A stretch of 64,000 nucleotides of DNA from MED-G105 sp965263305 (lineage in GTDB: Bacteria > Pseudomonadota > Alphaproteobacteria > Caulobacterales > Parvularculaceae): contig OZ253666.1 of the NCBI GenBank assembly GCA_965263305.1, forward strand, positions 2,914,001-2,978,000. Direction: 5' to 3'. The position numbers and the translations under genes are program-made. Shown here piece by piece: positions 43,799 to 51,867 of this stretch (position 1 is its first letter; every line of letters begins with the position of its first letter). Under the pieces are notes generated by a model. That model ran no database searches and had not been told where the DNA came from. It worked only from the letters and a program-made list of their open reading frames with translations.

Positions 43799-46700
43799 TG
43801 TTCCGCCCTCGTCATTTGGGATTCGGGCATCAAAAAGATCACAGCCACCGGGAAGGTTCGATCGACGAAGCCCTCGTAACGCTGTTCGATCGCAGCGACT
43901 TCCTCTTCTTTTTCCTGCGGTATGCGCGCAAGCCGGGCTCTTAGAGCATCGCTGTCGCGCCGGACTTGCAGCCGCTCGTCTTCACTGAACAGCGCGAGCT
44001 GTTGGGGCTCGACGTCCTTCTTCAGTTCGAGGGTGATAGCTTTGGACAGTTCGTCGAGGACGGTGCCGATGTTCTTGATTTCCTGCTGCTTGCGGGTTTG
44101 CAGGGTGGTTTCGAGATTGCGCAGACGATCGCGTGATCGCGCGATGACGGTCTGCATGATCGCTTCCTCGTATTTGGGGAAGCGCGCAGAAAGCTTGTCG
44201 AGTTCGGCCTGCGTCGCATCGCTCTCACTCGCGGTCGTAAGCCATTCGTTCACCTGCGTGACGCGCGGCTCACGGGAGAAGCCGCCGTCCTTGAGGTAGC
44301 CACCTGAAACCGTCAGCTCCTCGTGCAAGCGGTGATGATTACCGCCCGTGATAACGAGACGCGAGACGATCACCACTGCCGGATCGTCGAGCATGGCGTC
44401 GGGTAACGTCCGAATATCGACGCGATGCAGTTTCTTCACATCGTCCTGCGCCCAGACCTCGGCGCGCATGAGCCGAAGGCACATCTGGACGAGTCTGTGG
44501 TTCAAATGAACCAGCACGACGTCATCCCTGTTTTTGGCGACGTCATGGTCGAACGTGATCGGGCGAAGCTTGCCGGTAAAAGGATGGCGCAAACCCTCCA
44601 TGCAGCGAGCCCATGATCCCGTAAGCGCGGGCATTTCGAAGACCGTGCCAGAAGGCGCGCCTTCCAGTTCGACCGGCTTTAGGGGCGACTTGTCCGCAAG
44701 CGCCAGACCCGCCTTGACCGCAGCGCAAATACGATCGGGCGTGAGGTGAAAGTCTTTTCGCGTTTCCTGTAGACGCTCATGAAGCCGCGCAACTCGCTCC
44801 TTGAGCTGGCGCTCCGCGCGCACGAAGCGCCGTGCTTTCTCGGCCCGCAATTCGGCTTCGCGCGTGTCGAGTTCGCGCCGTGTGCCTTCGATCAGACCGG
44901 CCATTTGGGGGGCGATGACGGGGTTCACACTGCCCATGTCCTCGCGCATCGCTTCGAGCTTCTTGAGAGCCCGAATGATGTCGTCCTGGTGTCCGCCTAA
45001 CGTGTCGCCCTCTGCTGCGCCTCCATCGACCGGGTGCCAGATCAAGACTTCGTCCTGTTTCTGCCCGTGACGGTCGATGCGCCCATTGCGCTGCTCCATG
45101 ACGTTCGGGTTGTAGGGGATTTCGACATGGATGAGGCAATTACAATAGTTCTGGAGGTCAATGCCTTCCGAAGCCGCATCGGTCGCCAGCAGGATGCGAA
45201 CGGCGGAATCCTTCGGGTTGGTCTGGAACGCGGCTTTGACGATTTCACGTTCGTCGTGGTCCATTCCACCGTGTATCGTTGAGAGCCTCTCAGCACCGAA
45301 CCCGTTCGATGCGAGTATTTGCTGAAGCCATTGGTGCGTGGTGCGGTACTCCGTGAAGAGAATGACACGGCGCTCGTTCCATTCACCGTCAGTCTTGAGA
45401 TTGGCTTCAAGCCAACCGACGATGGCGTTGGCTTTGGAGTCAGCACGATGGGCGTTTCGCTGTGCCCAATCGCGCATCTGGCCCAACAGCCGTTTTTCTT
45501 CATCCGTCAGCGGAGCGGCTCGTTTTGTGGCCTCCTCAATCGCTTCCTCTTGTGCAGCTTCCGCCTGGGCGTCATCGGCATAGTCTTCGTCTGCCTTCTG
45601 GATTGCTTTGCGCAGAATTCGTTCCGCCATGGCGTCGGCTTTCTGATCGACCTTGCCTGCATTGAGCGTCACGAAATGGCGCTCCAAGGTCGAAGCGAAG
45701 GCAGCCGGGGAAGAAAACAATCGCTTCTTGAGAAGACTGTTGACGAACTTCGTTCCCGTCGAAGCGGTGTCGCGGGCAGTTTGCTCTCGGCTCTTGGCGT
45801 AGGCATCCAAAATGCGATGGATCGAACGCTCGTCGGCTGTGAACGGTATCGATAGAGCTTGAAGGTTTCGCTTCGGATAGAGCGGTTTGCCATCGCTATC
45901 GACGAGATCGGTCTTCAATCGACGGATCATCACCTGCGAGAGCTGCTTCTCGTCCGGCAGGATGTTTCTAGAAAAGCGTTGATCGTCGAGCAGCTCCAGC
46001 AGTGAAGTGAATGACTCGGTGTAACCGTTGTGCGGGGTCGCAGTCAGAAACAATCGATGCTGGAAGTGTGGAGCGATCTTCCTTATCAGTCGCGTCCGCT
46101 GACTTTCGAGGGCATAGTGCGTCGAACCGGCGGGCGCGATATTGTGGGCCTCATCGACAACCAAGATGTCGAACTTTCGGGGATAGCTGGCGTGTACGGG
46201 TAGAACGTCGCGCAGCATACGGAACGCTTCGCCAGACTTGATCCAGTCCACGGACGCGATCAAGCGCGGGAACGATGTCCACGGGTTTGCGTGAATTCCA
46301 CGATTACGCCTCAGTTCCTTTATGTACTCGGTGTTGACGATCTTGAATTCGAGCCCGAATTTTTCCAGCATTTCGACGCGCCACTTTTCCTGAAGCGACG
46401 CAGGGCAGACGACGAGCGCAGACCGCGCTCGGTGCCTCAAAAACAGTTCCTGAATGACAAGACCAGCTTCGATCGTCTTTCCGAGACCAACGTCGTCGGC
46501 AATCAGCAAATTGGCCCTCGCCATGTCGATGGCGCGCACCATTGGATCAAGCTGGAAGTCTTCGATGCTGACGCCGCTCCTGAAAGGGGCTTGCGGGAAT
46601 CCTCGGTCGGCATTTGTGGCAGCGCCCCAACGAACAGCATCTAGAAATGCTTCAAGTCGTTCGGTGTCATCCTTGCCTGTGATGGTCGGCAAGCCAGCCT

Positions 46701-46944
46701 TCTCAATGATGTGTGCACCCGGCTCAATCTCCCAGACGACTTCGAGCTCTTCGCCGAGACTGTCTTCGTCAATAGAAGAGAGTGTAATGCAGTGTTGCGG
46801 TGTGCTCGAAGGTCCGTCAATCGACGAAGCTTGTACATTTGCAACAACCCATTGCCTTCGGCGAACCTCAACCAGTTGACCTGGCTCAGGCTCACTCGCG
46901 AACCCACTGTAGATGCGCTGTTCGCTATCAATCGCGGCCACCAT
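43795..46944 (-). CDS. drmD: DISARM SNF2-like helicase DrmD
   Basis: 1049 aa from ATG 46944 (one base overlap, TGATG, with the methylase stop). SNF2/SF2 motifs: Walker A LIADDVGLGKTIEAGLV (about 148), motif II ILVVDEAHNIAP (about 263), motif III LFLTATPHNGYT, and motif VI MEQRNGRIDRHGQKQ (about 618); long charged coiled-coil C-terminus. DrmD defines class 1 DISARM. Overlaps drmMI by four bases (ATGA). Confidence 0.93.
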   Translation of the reverse strand: MVAAIDSEQRIYSGFASEPEPGQLVEVRRRQWVVANVQASSIDGPSSTPQHCITLSSIDEDSLGEELEVVWEIEPGAHIIEKAGLPTITGKDDTERLEAFLDAVRWGAATNADRGFPQAPFRSGVSIEDFQLDPMVRAIDMARANLLIADDVGLGKTIEAGLVIQELFLRHRARSALVVCPASLQEKWRVEMLEKFGLEFKIVNTEYIKELRRNRGIHANPWTSFPRLIASVDWIKSGEAFRMLRDVLPVHASYPRKFDILVVDEAHNIAPAGSTHYALESQRTRLIRKIAPHFQHRLFLTATPHNGYTESFTSLLELLDDQRFSRNILPDEKQLSQVMIRRLKTDLVDSDGKPLYPKRNLQALSIPFTADERSIHRILDAYAKSREQTARDTASTGTKFVNSLLKKRLFSSPAAFASTLERHFVTLNAGKVDQKADAMAERILRKAIQKADEDYADDAQAEAAQEEAIEEATKRAAPLTDEEKRLLGQMRDWAQRNAHRADSKANAIVGWLEANLKTDGEWNERRVILFTEYRTTHQWLQQILASNGFGAERLSTIHGGMDHDEREIVKAAFQTNPKDSAVRILLATDAASEGIDLQNYCNCLIHVEIPYNPNVMEQRNGRIDRHGQKQDEVLIWHPVDGGAAEGDTLGGHQDDIIRALKKLEAMREDMGSVNPVIAPQMAGLIEGTRRELDTREAELRAEKARRFVRAERQLKERVARLHERLQETRKDFHLTPDRICAAVKAGLALADKSPLKPVELEGAPSGTVFEMPALTGSWARCMEGLRHPFTGKLRPITFDHDVAKNRDDVVLVHLNHRLVQMCLRLMRAEVWAQDDVKKLHRVDIRTLPDAMLDDPAVVIVSRLVITGGNHHRLHEELTVSGGYLKDGGFSREPRVTQVNEWLTTASESDATQAELDKLSARFPKYEEAIMQTVIARSRDRLRNLETTLQTRKQQEIKNIGTVLDELSKAITLELKKDVEPQQLALFSEDERLQVRRDSDALRARLARIPQEKEEEVAAIEQRYEGFVDRTFPVAVIFLMPESQMTRAEQ

Positions 46945-48023
46945 CAAGCCGCCCGCTCGGTGATTTCTGAATATTGGCTTACGTGATTTACTATACTTCT
47001 GCCTATTGCTTTTCCAAGCTTCACGGGCACGGCGTTACCTATAAGGCGACCAATAGACTTTCGATAAATTGGTTCGCCGCTCGGCACGAATTTGTAGTTC
47101 CGAGGAAAACTTTGAAGAATCGCGCCCTCGCGCAAAGATATAGCCCGGTCTTGGTCGGGATGACCGAATCTACCATTGCCAAACCCGTAGTATTGCGTAG
47201 TCATTGTCGGCGCTACGTCATCCCAAGTCATTCGACCGTATACGCTCGGATATGTCTTTCCCGAACTTTTTTTGTGGCAGGCGGCGACAAGGTCAGGCTC
47301 CCAATCTCGCCAAGTTCCTCCGGGCTTTGAAGCGCGTATACGTTGGAGATTGAGTTCTGACAGGCTGCATGCTTGGTGGAGCGGGTCGCTAGAGCATGTC
47401 TCTCCTGCCTCTAGCGCTGGAAGCTCAGAAATAGCATCACGTACAGTAATACGTTTTCCTTCGGGTGTTGTTGGCTGAACAAAGTCAATCGGCCCCAGTC
47501 TTGATGCAAGAAGAACTAGACGCTGCCGTTGTTGCGGCACCCCATAATCGTAGCATTTCACTACGTCGAACCAAACAGAGTATCCTTCACGACGCAATGA
47601 GCGCACAAAGCCATCAAAAACCCTCTGTTCCTTTAGGCGTGGCACATTTTCCATGGTGACCAGATCGGGCTTTGTCTCCAATATTAGTCGCGTGAAATGC
47701 CTTAAAAGATGCCAGCGGTGATCTGATGGACCCGACTTTCCCTGCAAATATGTGGAGAAAGGTTGGCACGGGGCACAGCCCGCCAGAAGCGTAAATTGCG
47801 CCCCATCCAAAGCTCTGATCAGTTCTTTAGCCGAAAGATCATCGACGGATTTTAGCAAGAATTGGGAATTGTTGTTCTTCGAATAGGGATACTCACAAGC
47901 TGGATCAATATCCACGCCGAGAGCGATATCCACTCCGGCAGATTGCAGGCCTTTGGTAAGCCCGCCAGCGCCACAAAACAGGTCAATGCCCTTGATAGAT
48001 GTCTTTCTTTTTTTTGCCGGCAT
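46944..48023 (-). CDS. DNA (cytosine-5-)-methyltransferase, DISARM-linked (DrmMII-like)
   Basis: 359 aa with all 5mC motifs: motif I IDLFCGAGGLTKGL, motif IV GCAPCQPFSTY (catalytic Cys near 83), motif VI TMENVPRL, motif VIII QQRQRLVLLASR, and a C-terminal motif X (IGRLIGNAVPVKLG). The target-recognition part lies at about 200-290. GTGGGG SD before ATG 48023. Coupled to drmD by a TGATG overlap, so it is part of the operon. A 5mC methylase is the class 2 DISARM modifier; here it is found together with the class 1 adenine methylase. Confidence 0.92.
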   Translation of the reverse strand: MPAKKRKTSIKGIDLFCGAGGLTKGLQSAGVDIALGVDIDPACEYPYSKNNNSQFLLKSVDDLSAKELIRALDGAQFTLLAGCAPCQPFSTYLQGKSGPSDHRWHLLRHFTRLILETKPDLVTMENVPRLKEQRVFDGFVRSLRREGYSVWFDVVKCYDYGVPQQRQRLVLLASRLGPIDFVQPTTPEGKRITVRDAISELPALEAGETCSSDPLHQACSLSELNLQRIRASKPGGTWRDWEPDLVAACHKKSSGKTYPSVYGRMTWDDVAPTMTTQYYGFGNGRFGHPDQDRAISLREGAILQSFPRNYKFVPSGEPIYRKSIGRLIGNAVPVKLGKAIGRSIVNHVSQYSEITERAA

Positions 48024-48061
48024 TGATCCCCACTTTCGAAGTCATAGCTTGTTTGATCGCC

Positions 48062-48232
48062 CTATTTTTTGGGCTTGGGTATTTCTAAAGCAGACAACCG
48101 ACGAAATTCCTCTATCGATATAACGACAACAACAGGTCTTCCGTGTTTTTCGACTGTCACCGGCTCAAAACGTGCCGTATCCAAGAGCTTGCCGAAGCCA
48201 TTTTTTGCATCTCTCGCGGTGACGGTCTTCAT
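48062..48232 (-). CDS. Phd/YefM-type antitoxin-like protein heading the DISARM operon
   Basis: 56 aa: begins MKTVTARDAKNGFGKLLDTA and continues EPVTVEKHGRPVVVVISIEE, the full N-terminal DNA-binding pattern of Phd/YefM antitoxins; the tail is short (LSALEIPKPKK). SD AAAGG lies eight bases before ATG 48232. No toxin gene follows: the next gene, 38 bp on, is the cytosine methylase. It is therefore either an orphan regulator of the DISARM operon or the remnant of a toxin-antitoxin pair. A palindrome 14 bp upstream supports autoregulation. Confidence 0.85.
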   Translation of the reverse strand: MKTVTARDAKNGFGKLLDTARFEPVTVEKHGRPVVVVISIEEFRRLSALEIPKPKK

Positions 48233-48245
48233 GCTGACGCCTTTG

Positions 48246-48267
48246 AGCCATTTTGGCCATAATGGCT
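48246..48267 (-). promoter_or_regulatory. 22-bp palindromic operator overlapping the DISARM operon promoter
   Basis: AGCCATT-TTGGCCAT-AATGGCT: 20 of 22 positions are symmetric, centred at 48256/48257 on TGGCCA, 14 bp upstream of the Phd-like start. On the minus strand a weak promoter (TTGCAC, 17 bp, CATTAT) has its -10 box within the palindrome. The likely ligand is the Phd-like protein itself. Confidence 0.65.
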
Positions 48268-48842
48268 ATTTCTGTATCGTGGTGCAAGAGCTTTTCAGGC
48301 TCTGACCAAACCTACGACGAACCTAATAAGGCTCAGCTCGCATATCCAACCAGCGCAAGGTTGGCCCATGTATCCAAAGAGCACGGGGAGGCTCTTGGTC
48401 GTAGGTATCGGGTCGCGACAGACCTGATCGGCATCCAAACCGCGCAGGGTTGGTCTCCATGAAATGGTCATGGGGGTATCGGTGGAGCAGGAACGCGCCC
48501 CTGATTGGCAGGTGTCGGGGGCCATAACTCTGACGAGTGGATTTCATAAGGGGCGCGATAGCCCCTTTGATCGATGGGTGCAGGGAGAGCGAAGTCTCCC
48601 GCGAGTGATGGAACGGCGACACGTTCTGATGGCTCTGGATGGGTTCAATGCCCAGGAAGAGCCAAGGCCGGAGGGATGCAACGGGAGCGCGCAGCGGGCT
48701 CCCTTGCCAAGATTGCGGTGTAGTACACCGCACATCTTGCGGGTCGGACTTATTGATAAAATTGGGAAAAATGGCTGCCGAATCAAGCAGAACGATGCCG
48801 CTTCGCGCAAGACCCGTTTGCCTTATGCTTACAGGATTTGCG
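48268..48842. other. Non-coding region with a series of stem-loops
   Basis: No gene. It contains CCAACC-AGCGCAA-GGTTGG (48346-48364) and a diverged copy of it near 48435-48453, AAGGGGC-GCGATA-GCCCCTT (48548-48567), GGGAGA-GCGAAG-TCTCCC (48583-48600), GGGAGC-GCGCAGCGG-GCTCCC (48683-48703) and a long hairpin at 48708-48739. Several loops begin with GCG. It could be an origin of transfer, a replication origin or a structured RNA gene. Confidence 0.55.
48708..48739 (+). other. Candidate oriT: 14-bp stem-loop ending in a nic-like motif
   Basis: CAAGATTGCGGTGT-AGT-ACACCGCACATCTTG pairs along its whole length with one bulged C. The right arm ends in CATCTTG followed by C, one mismatch from the YATCCTG/Y nick consensus of IncP-type oriTs, where an inverted repeat also sits next to nic. 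The relaxase family of this element is not a proven match to that nick type. Confidence 0.35.
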
Positions 48843-49409
48843 TCACCAGATCACCTTCAGCGGACAGACAACCTCATCAAGCTTTTCGTGGGTTCCTTCC
48901 TTGAGATGGATGAACAGCACTCGGTTACAGTGCGGGGCAAGTTCTGCCATTTGATCGTTCAGTTCGAGGCCAGCGGGGCGGCGACGACCATCCTCGGCAA
49001 GGAACACCATCGTCTGCTCTTCTACGAAGTATTCGGCTCGTTTGATTTTCACTCGCAAGCGACTGTCGTGGAAGAATGCAGCCTTGTCATGACTCTTCGC
49101 AAAGGCAAGCTCGAAGTCCATGCTTCTGCTTCCATCCAACCAGAAAAAGTCGCAGATATTGTCGTAGATCAGCGGATGAGTCTGCTGATTGAGTAACGCC
49201 GTTATGGTCTCGTCATCAACGCCGAGAGCGACCGCCAGCGCATCCACTGTTGACGTCCTGGGCTTCGCAACATGGCCGTTTTCCAGTTCGGATATTCTGG
49301 TCTTATAACGTTCGTCGCCGAAGGCTCTCACTGCCAGCTCTTGCTGCGTCATCCCCTCGATGCCGCGACGCGTCTTCACGAGGTTCCCGAATATCTCCCC
49401 GAAGCTCAT
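48843..49409 (-). CDS. XRE-family regulator (paralogue 2)
   Basis: 188 aa. N-terminal HTH_XRE (RRGIEGMTQQELAVRAFGDE, then RISELENGHVAKPRTSTVDA), then a domain of unknown function shared with its neighbour (KRAEYFVEEQTMVFLAEDGR; RPAGLELND). It is clearly a tandem duplicate of the next gene (12-bp gap). Likely regulates element or defence genes. Confidence 0.85.
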   Translation of the reverse strand: MSFGEIFGNLVKTRRGIEGMTQQELAVRAFGDERYKTRISELENGHVAKPRTSTVDALAVALGVDDETITALLNQQTHPLIYDNICDFFWLDGSRSMDFELAFAKSHDKAAFFHDSRLRVKIKRAEYFVEEQTMVFLAEDGRRRPAGLELNDQMAELAPHCNRVLFIHLKEGTHEKLDEVVCPLKVIW

Positions 49410-49421
49410 GCTGATCTCAAT

Positions 49422-49985
49422 CTATTCTACAATCTTCAGCGGATACGTTTTGCCCGCTGTGGTTTTCTGCGTCCCGTCCTCGACGTGAACAAACAATATT
49501 TCACTGCAATTTTTGAGATAGCCTGTCACCTCCGGCGACAGAGGCAAACCCGCAGGGCGTCTTCGCCCTCTTTCTTCGAGACATACGAACATAGCCTCTT
49601 CCAGGAAGTATTCTGCGCGTTTGACCTCGACCTTGAGCCAACGGTTGTGAAAGAGGACCGCTTTGCCAGCAGCATTCGCGGCCACCTCGATATCAACAAA
49701 ACCTGTGCCGTCCGCGTCGAAGAAGTCACAGAGGTTGTCGATGACACGTGGGTGAGGCTCTAGATTCAAGACCTTGTTCAGCTCGTCATCAGAAATGTTC
49801 AGGGCGACGACGAGCGCATCGATGGTCTTTGACTGAGGCTTGCCGACCTTTCCGTTCTCCAGTTCAGAGATGCGTGTTTTGAACCGCTCGTCACCGAAGG
49901 CGGCGACTGCTAAGGCTTGTTGCGTCAGCCCCTCAATCCCTCGCTTCGATCTGATCAGTTGGCCAAAAGCCTGTCCGAACGCCAT
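49422..49985 (-). CDS. XRE-family regulator (paralogue 1)
   Basis: 187 aa, same architecture as its neighbour: RRGIEG-like SKRGIEGLTQQALAVAAFGD, RISELENGKVGKPQSKTIDA, and a C-terminal domain with VKRAEYFLEEAMFVCLEE and RRRPAGLPLSP. First of the two-gene unit; an inverted repeat just upstream (49995-50014) is a probable autoregulatory site. Confidence 0.87.
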   Translation of the reverse strand: MAFGQAFGQLIRSKRGIEGLTQQALAVAAFGDERFKTRISELENGKVGKPQSKTIDALVVALNISDDELNKVLNLEPHPRVIDNLCDFFDADGTGFVDIEVAANAAGKAVLFHNRWLKVEVKRAEYFLEEAMFVCLEERGRRRPAGLPLSPEVTGYLKNCSEILFVHVEDGTQKTTAGKTYPLKIVE

Positions 49986-49994
49986 GGGCCTCTA

Positions 49995-50014
49995 GTTCCG
50001 TAACTTTCCGGAAC
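49995..50014. promoter_or_regulatory. Inverted repeat upstream of the XRE pair
   Basis: GTTCCG-TAACTTTC-CGGAAC, 10-29 bp before the XRE start codon and in the divergent region with the gene at 50103. Spacing and position fit a dimeric XRE operator. Confidence 0.5.
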
Positions 50015-50102
50015 GCCCGCTCCGGATGGTTCTCCTAGCTTCGCGGACATGGACACGGCGCACAAGCGCAGAGTCAAACCGCAAAGTATAGGAGGGTTGA
50101 GC

Positions 50103-50543
50103 ATGCATCTTTGCGCAAACTGTCTTGTAGAAGGATTCTGCAAAAAGAGAACAACAGAGATGATATCAAGTCGCCGTATTACTGACCCAAATTTTCTTCG
50201 TGATTTTCGGGACTTTACTTCCTCGCTCGGAATAAGCCCTGATCATTGGGTTGACTACCTAATCGACATGTACCGCGATTATCCTGGGCGAATTGTTCAT
50301 AATGGTAACGAGGTTTCTCTGATTACGAATTATCTTGAAGCCGATAGCATGCGAGAGTGGGCAAGGGATTTTCTGAATAGACCAATTCCAAATGGCGTCC
50401 GGCCACGTTCTCGAGCTGAATCTCATCTAAGGATTGGCGTAGTGGCAACAATTTTGTCAATTCGCTATCCGTTTGAAGTCAGCATGCTCGGTATCAGACC
50501 GGCTAACGACAACAATCCGCCTACAGATTATGTTTCGCATTAG
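50103..50543 (+). CDS. Hypothetical protein
   Basis: 146 aa from ATG 50103, chosen for AGGAGGG eight bases upstream; the open frame continues 54 bp further upstream without support. N-terminal CANCLVEGFCKK suggests a small metal site. No family recognised. Its stop overlaps that of the convergent next gene by four bases. Confidence 0.6.
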   Translation: MHLCANCLVEGFCKKRTTEMISSRRITDPNFLRDFRDFTSSLGISPDHWVDYLIDMYRDYPGRIVHNGNEVSLITNYLEADSMREWARDFLNRPIPNGVRPRSRAESHLRIGVVATILSIRYPFEVSMLGIRPANDNNPPTDYVSH

Positions 50544-51037
50544 AACGGGACATCGTCCGCGTCGATCATTGACGTCGTTCCGTCCTCTTTGATCAGCGCT
50601 GCCGTGGTAATCTTGTTCGTTTTGTTATTTTGCAGCGCTTGATACTGCTCCGAGACAGTTACTCCGTGTACTCTTCGAAGGCCTTGACGCCATTCTTGTG
50701 CTTCAACACGCCGGTGCCATAAGTAAGCTTGGTCAAACGGTATGCCGCAATAATGGTTCATGAATAGAGCGCACAGATTGGCGTTGTTCGCTGGATGCGG
50801 GCCACCTTGCTCTTGAAGGGTCGGCCAGAACTTCTTCTTATCCATTTTCTTTTGGCGTTCTTCGAACTCATCTGTGCACGAGTGGTTGCCGACCATGCGC
50901 ATGTAGCGGCAATAGGCAATGTTCAACGTTGGCACTAGGGACGGAATAAGCCCGAACACTTCCAATTCGGCTTTGCTAACGCTCTCAAAGTCAAGCGGGC
51001 TCCGCTCCCGTTCACTCTCTAGAATAATTACGTCCAT
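50540..51037 (-). CDS. Hypothetical protein
   Basis: 165 aa, starting MDVIILESERERSPLDFESV, with SD GGAGG eight bases upstream. Contains several Trp/His/Tyr-rich segments (GIPFDQAYLWHRRVEAQEWR) but no motif that I can assign. Convergent with the previous gene and divergent from the small transfer-region genes that follow. Confidence 0.65.
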   Translation of the reverse strand: MDVIILESERERSPLDFESVSKAELEVFGLIPSLVPTLNIAYCRYMRMVGNHSCTDEFEERQKKMDKKKFWPTLQEQGGPHPANNANLCALFMNHYCGIPFDQAYLWHRRVEAQEWRQGLRRVHGVTVSEQYQALQNNKTNKITTAALIKEDGTTSMIDADDVPF

Positions 51038-51209
51038 GCTCGCACCTCCAGGTCACACCTTCGCAGATCGAGATTCCGCCTGACAAGTGCAGCGAGCTGG
51101 CGAACAGCCCCTTTGAGAAAACTCGGCATATCCCCCCGGATCAAGCAACGGTCTTTGGCAGGATGCAATCGTCGGCAATCAAGTTCGACGGCAACATCAA
51201 GGTCTACGA

Positions 51210-51506
51210 ATGTCATTTATGAAGAAGCATCAAGATGCAGGCCGGTCGATCTTCATGTCGTCCATCCAAGGCCTCGCAAACACACTGGCGCTGCTCGTCA
51301 CCTTCTTGGGCGCGCCGCCTCTCTACAGCAAATCAATCGGCTGGGTGCAGGCCTTTGCGGTTCGTCACTATGGCTACGGCTTCGAAGACGTGACTGCCCT
51401 CGTCTGGGGCGGTGTTTGTGCCGCCCTGGTCTTCTTCATCTCCCGCGCATCGATATCGACGGCGCTGGTGATGGGCGGGCTCGCACTCGCGACCCGCTTT
51501 CTGTGA
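51210..51506 (+). CDS. Small membrane protein of the transfer region
   Basis: 98 aa. Three hydrophobic stretches (LANTLALLVTFLGAPP, VTALVWGGVCAALVFFI, ISTALVMGGLALA). AAGG precedes ATG 51210; a second ATG nine bases on is possible. First of a plus-strand run leading to the coupling protein, so it may supply the membrane part that the coupling protein lacks. Confidence 0.65.
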   Translation: MSFMKKHQDAGRSIFMSSIQGLANTLALLVTFLGAPPLYSKSIGWVQAFAVRHYGYGFEDVTALVWGGVCAALVFFISRASISTALVMGGLALATRFL

Positions 51507-51526
51507 ACCACGAAAGGAGTTCGACA

Positions 51527-51649
51527 ATGTTCACGAAGCATCGCCGCGTCGGCGGCATCTACAAGAAAGAAACTGACTGGGGCGCAGTCGCTGCGGTCAT
51601 TTTCTGGGTCTTCGTCGGCCTAGCGATCCTGGGATCGCTAGGCGGCTAG
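51527..51649 (+). CDS. Very small single-span membrane protein
   Basis: 40 aa: basic N-terminus MFTKHRRVGGIYKKETDWGA, then one transmembrane helix (VAAVIFWVFVGLAILGSLGG). AAGGAG lies nine bases before ATG 51527. It sits 20 bp after the previous membrane protein gene. Confidence 0.7.
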   Translation: MFTKHRRVGGIYKKETDWGAVAAVIFWVFVGLAILGSLGG

Positions 51650-51671
51650 GGAAGGCCTTTAACCCAAACTG

Positions 51672-51699
51672 ACCTGAGCTCTGAGGACAGAGCTCAGGT
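51672..51699 (+). promoter_or_regulatory. 11-bp perfect stem-loop between two tiny membrane-protein genes
   Basis: ACCTGAGCTCT-GAGGAC-AGAGCTCAGGT ends five bases before the GGGAGG ribosome site of the next gene. There is no U-run, so it is more likely an mRNA stability or processing element, or a translational control, than a terminator. Confidence 0.5.
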
Positions 51700-51714
51700 T
51701 CTCGGGAGGCAAGC

Positions 51715-51849
51715 ATGGAAGACCTCTATGGGAAATTCCTAGAAGCGCGCGAGGAACTTGCGCAGCGGATTGAGGACTACAAGGAACGTTATGGACCATT
51801 CCTTTTCATCGGTTTGCTGGTCCTAAGTGCGATTTTTGGTTGGGACTAA
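51715..51849 (+). CDS. Very small membrane-anchored protein
   Basis: 44 aa: MEDLYGKFLEAREELAQRIE, a charged helix, then one membrane helix (GPFLFIGLLVLSAIFGW) at the C-terminus, i.e. a tail-anchored layout. SD GGGAGG precedes ATG 51715. Unknown function; part of the transfer-region run. Confidence 0.7.
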   Translation: MEDLYGKFLEAREELAQRIEDYKERYGPFLFIGLLVLSAIFGWD

Positions 51850-51867
51850 GTGTCGAGAAGAATTCAG

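Noticed and set aside
48062..48232. A full toxin-antitoxin pair at the DISARM operon
   Set aside because: No RelE-, Doc- or PIN-like frame was found on either side of the Phd-like gene; only the antitoxin-type gene is supported.
48323..48733. 136-codon minus-strand frame in the region upstream of the Phd-like gene
   Set aside because: It is made of translated stem-loops, has odd composition and no usable SD. I treat the region as non-coding.
51028..51216. 62-codon minus-strand frame before the transfer-region genes
   Set aside because: It overlaps the SD and start of the better-supported 50540-51037 gene and has no family character.
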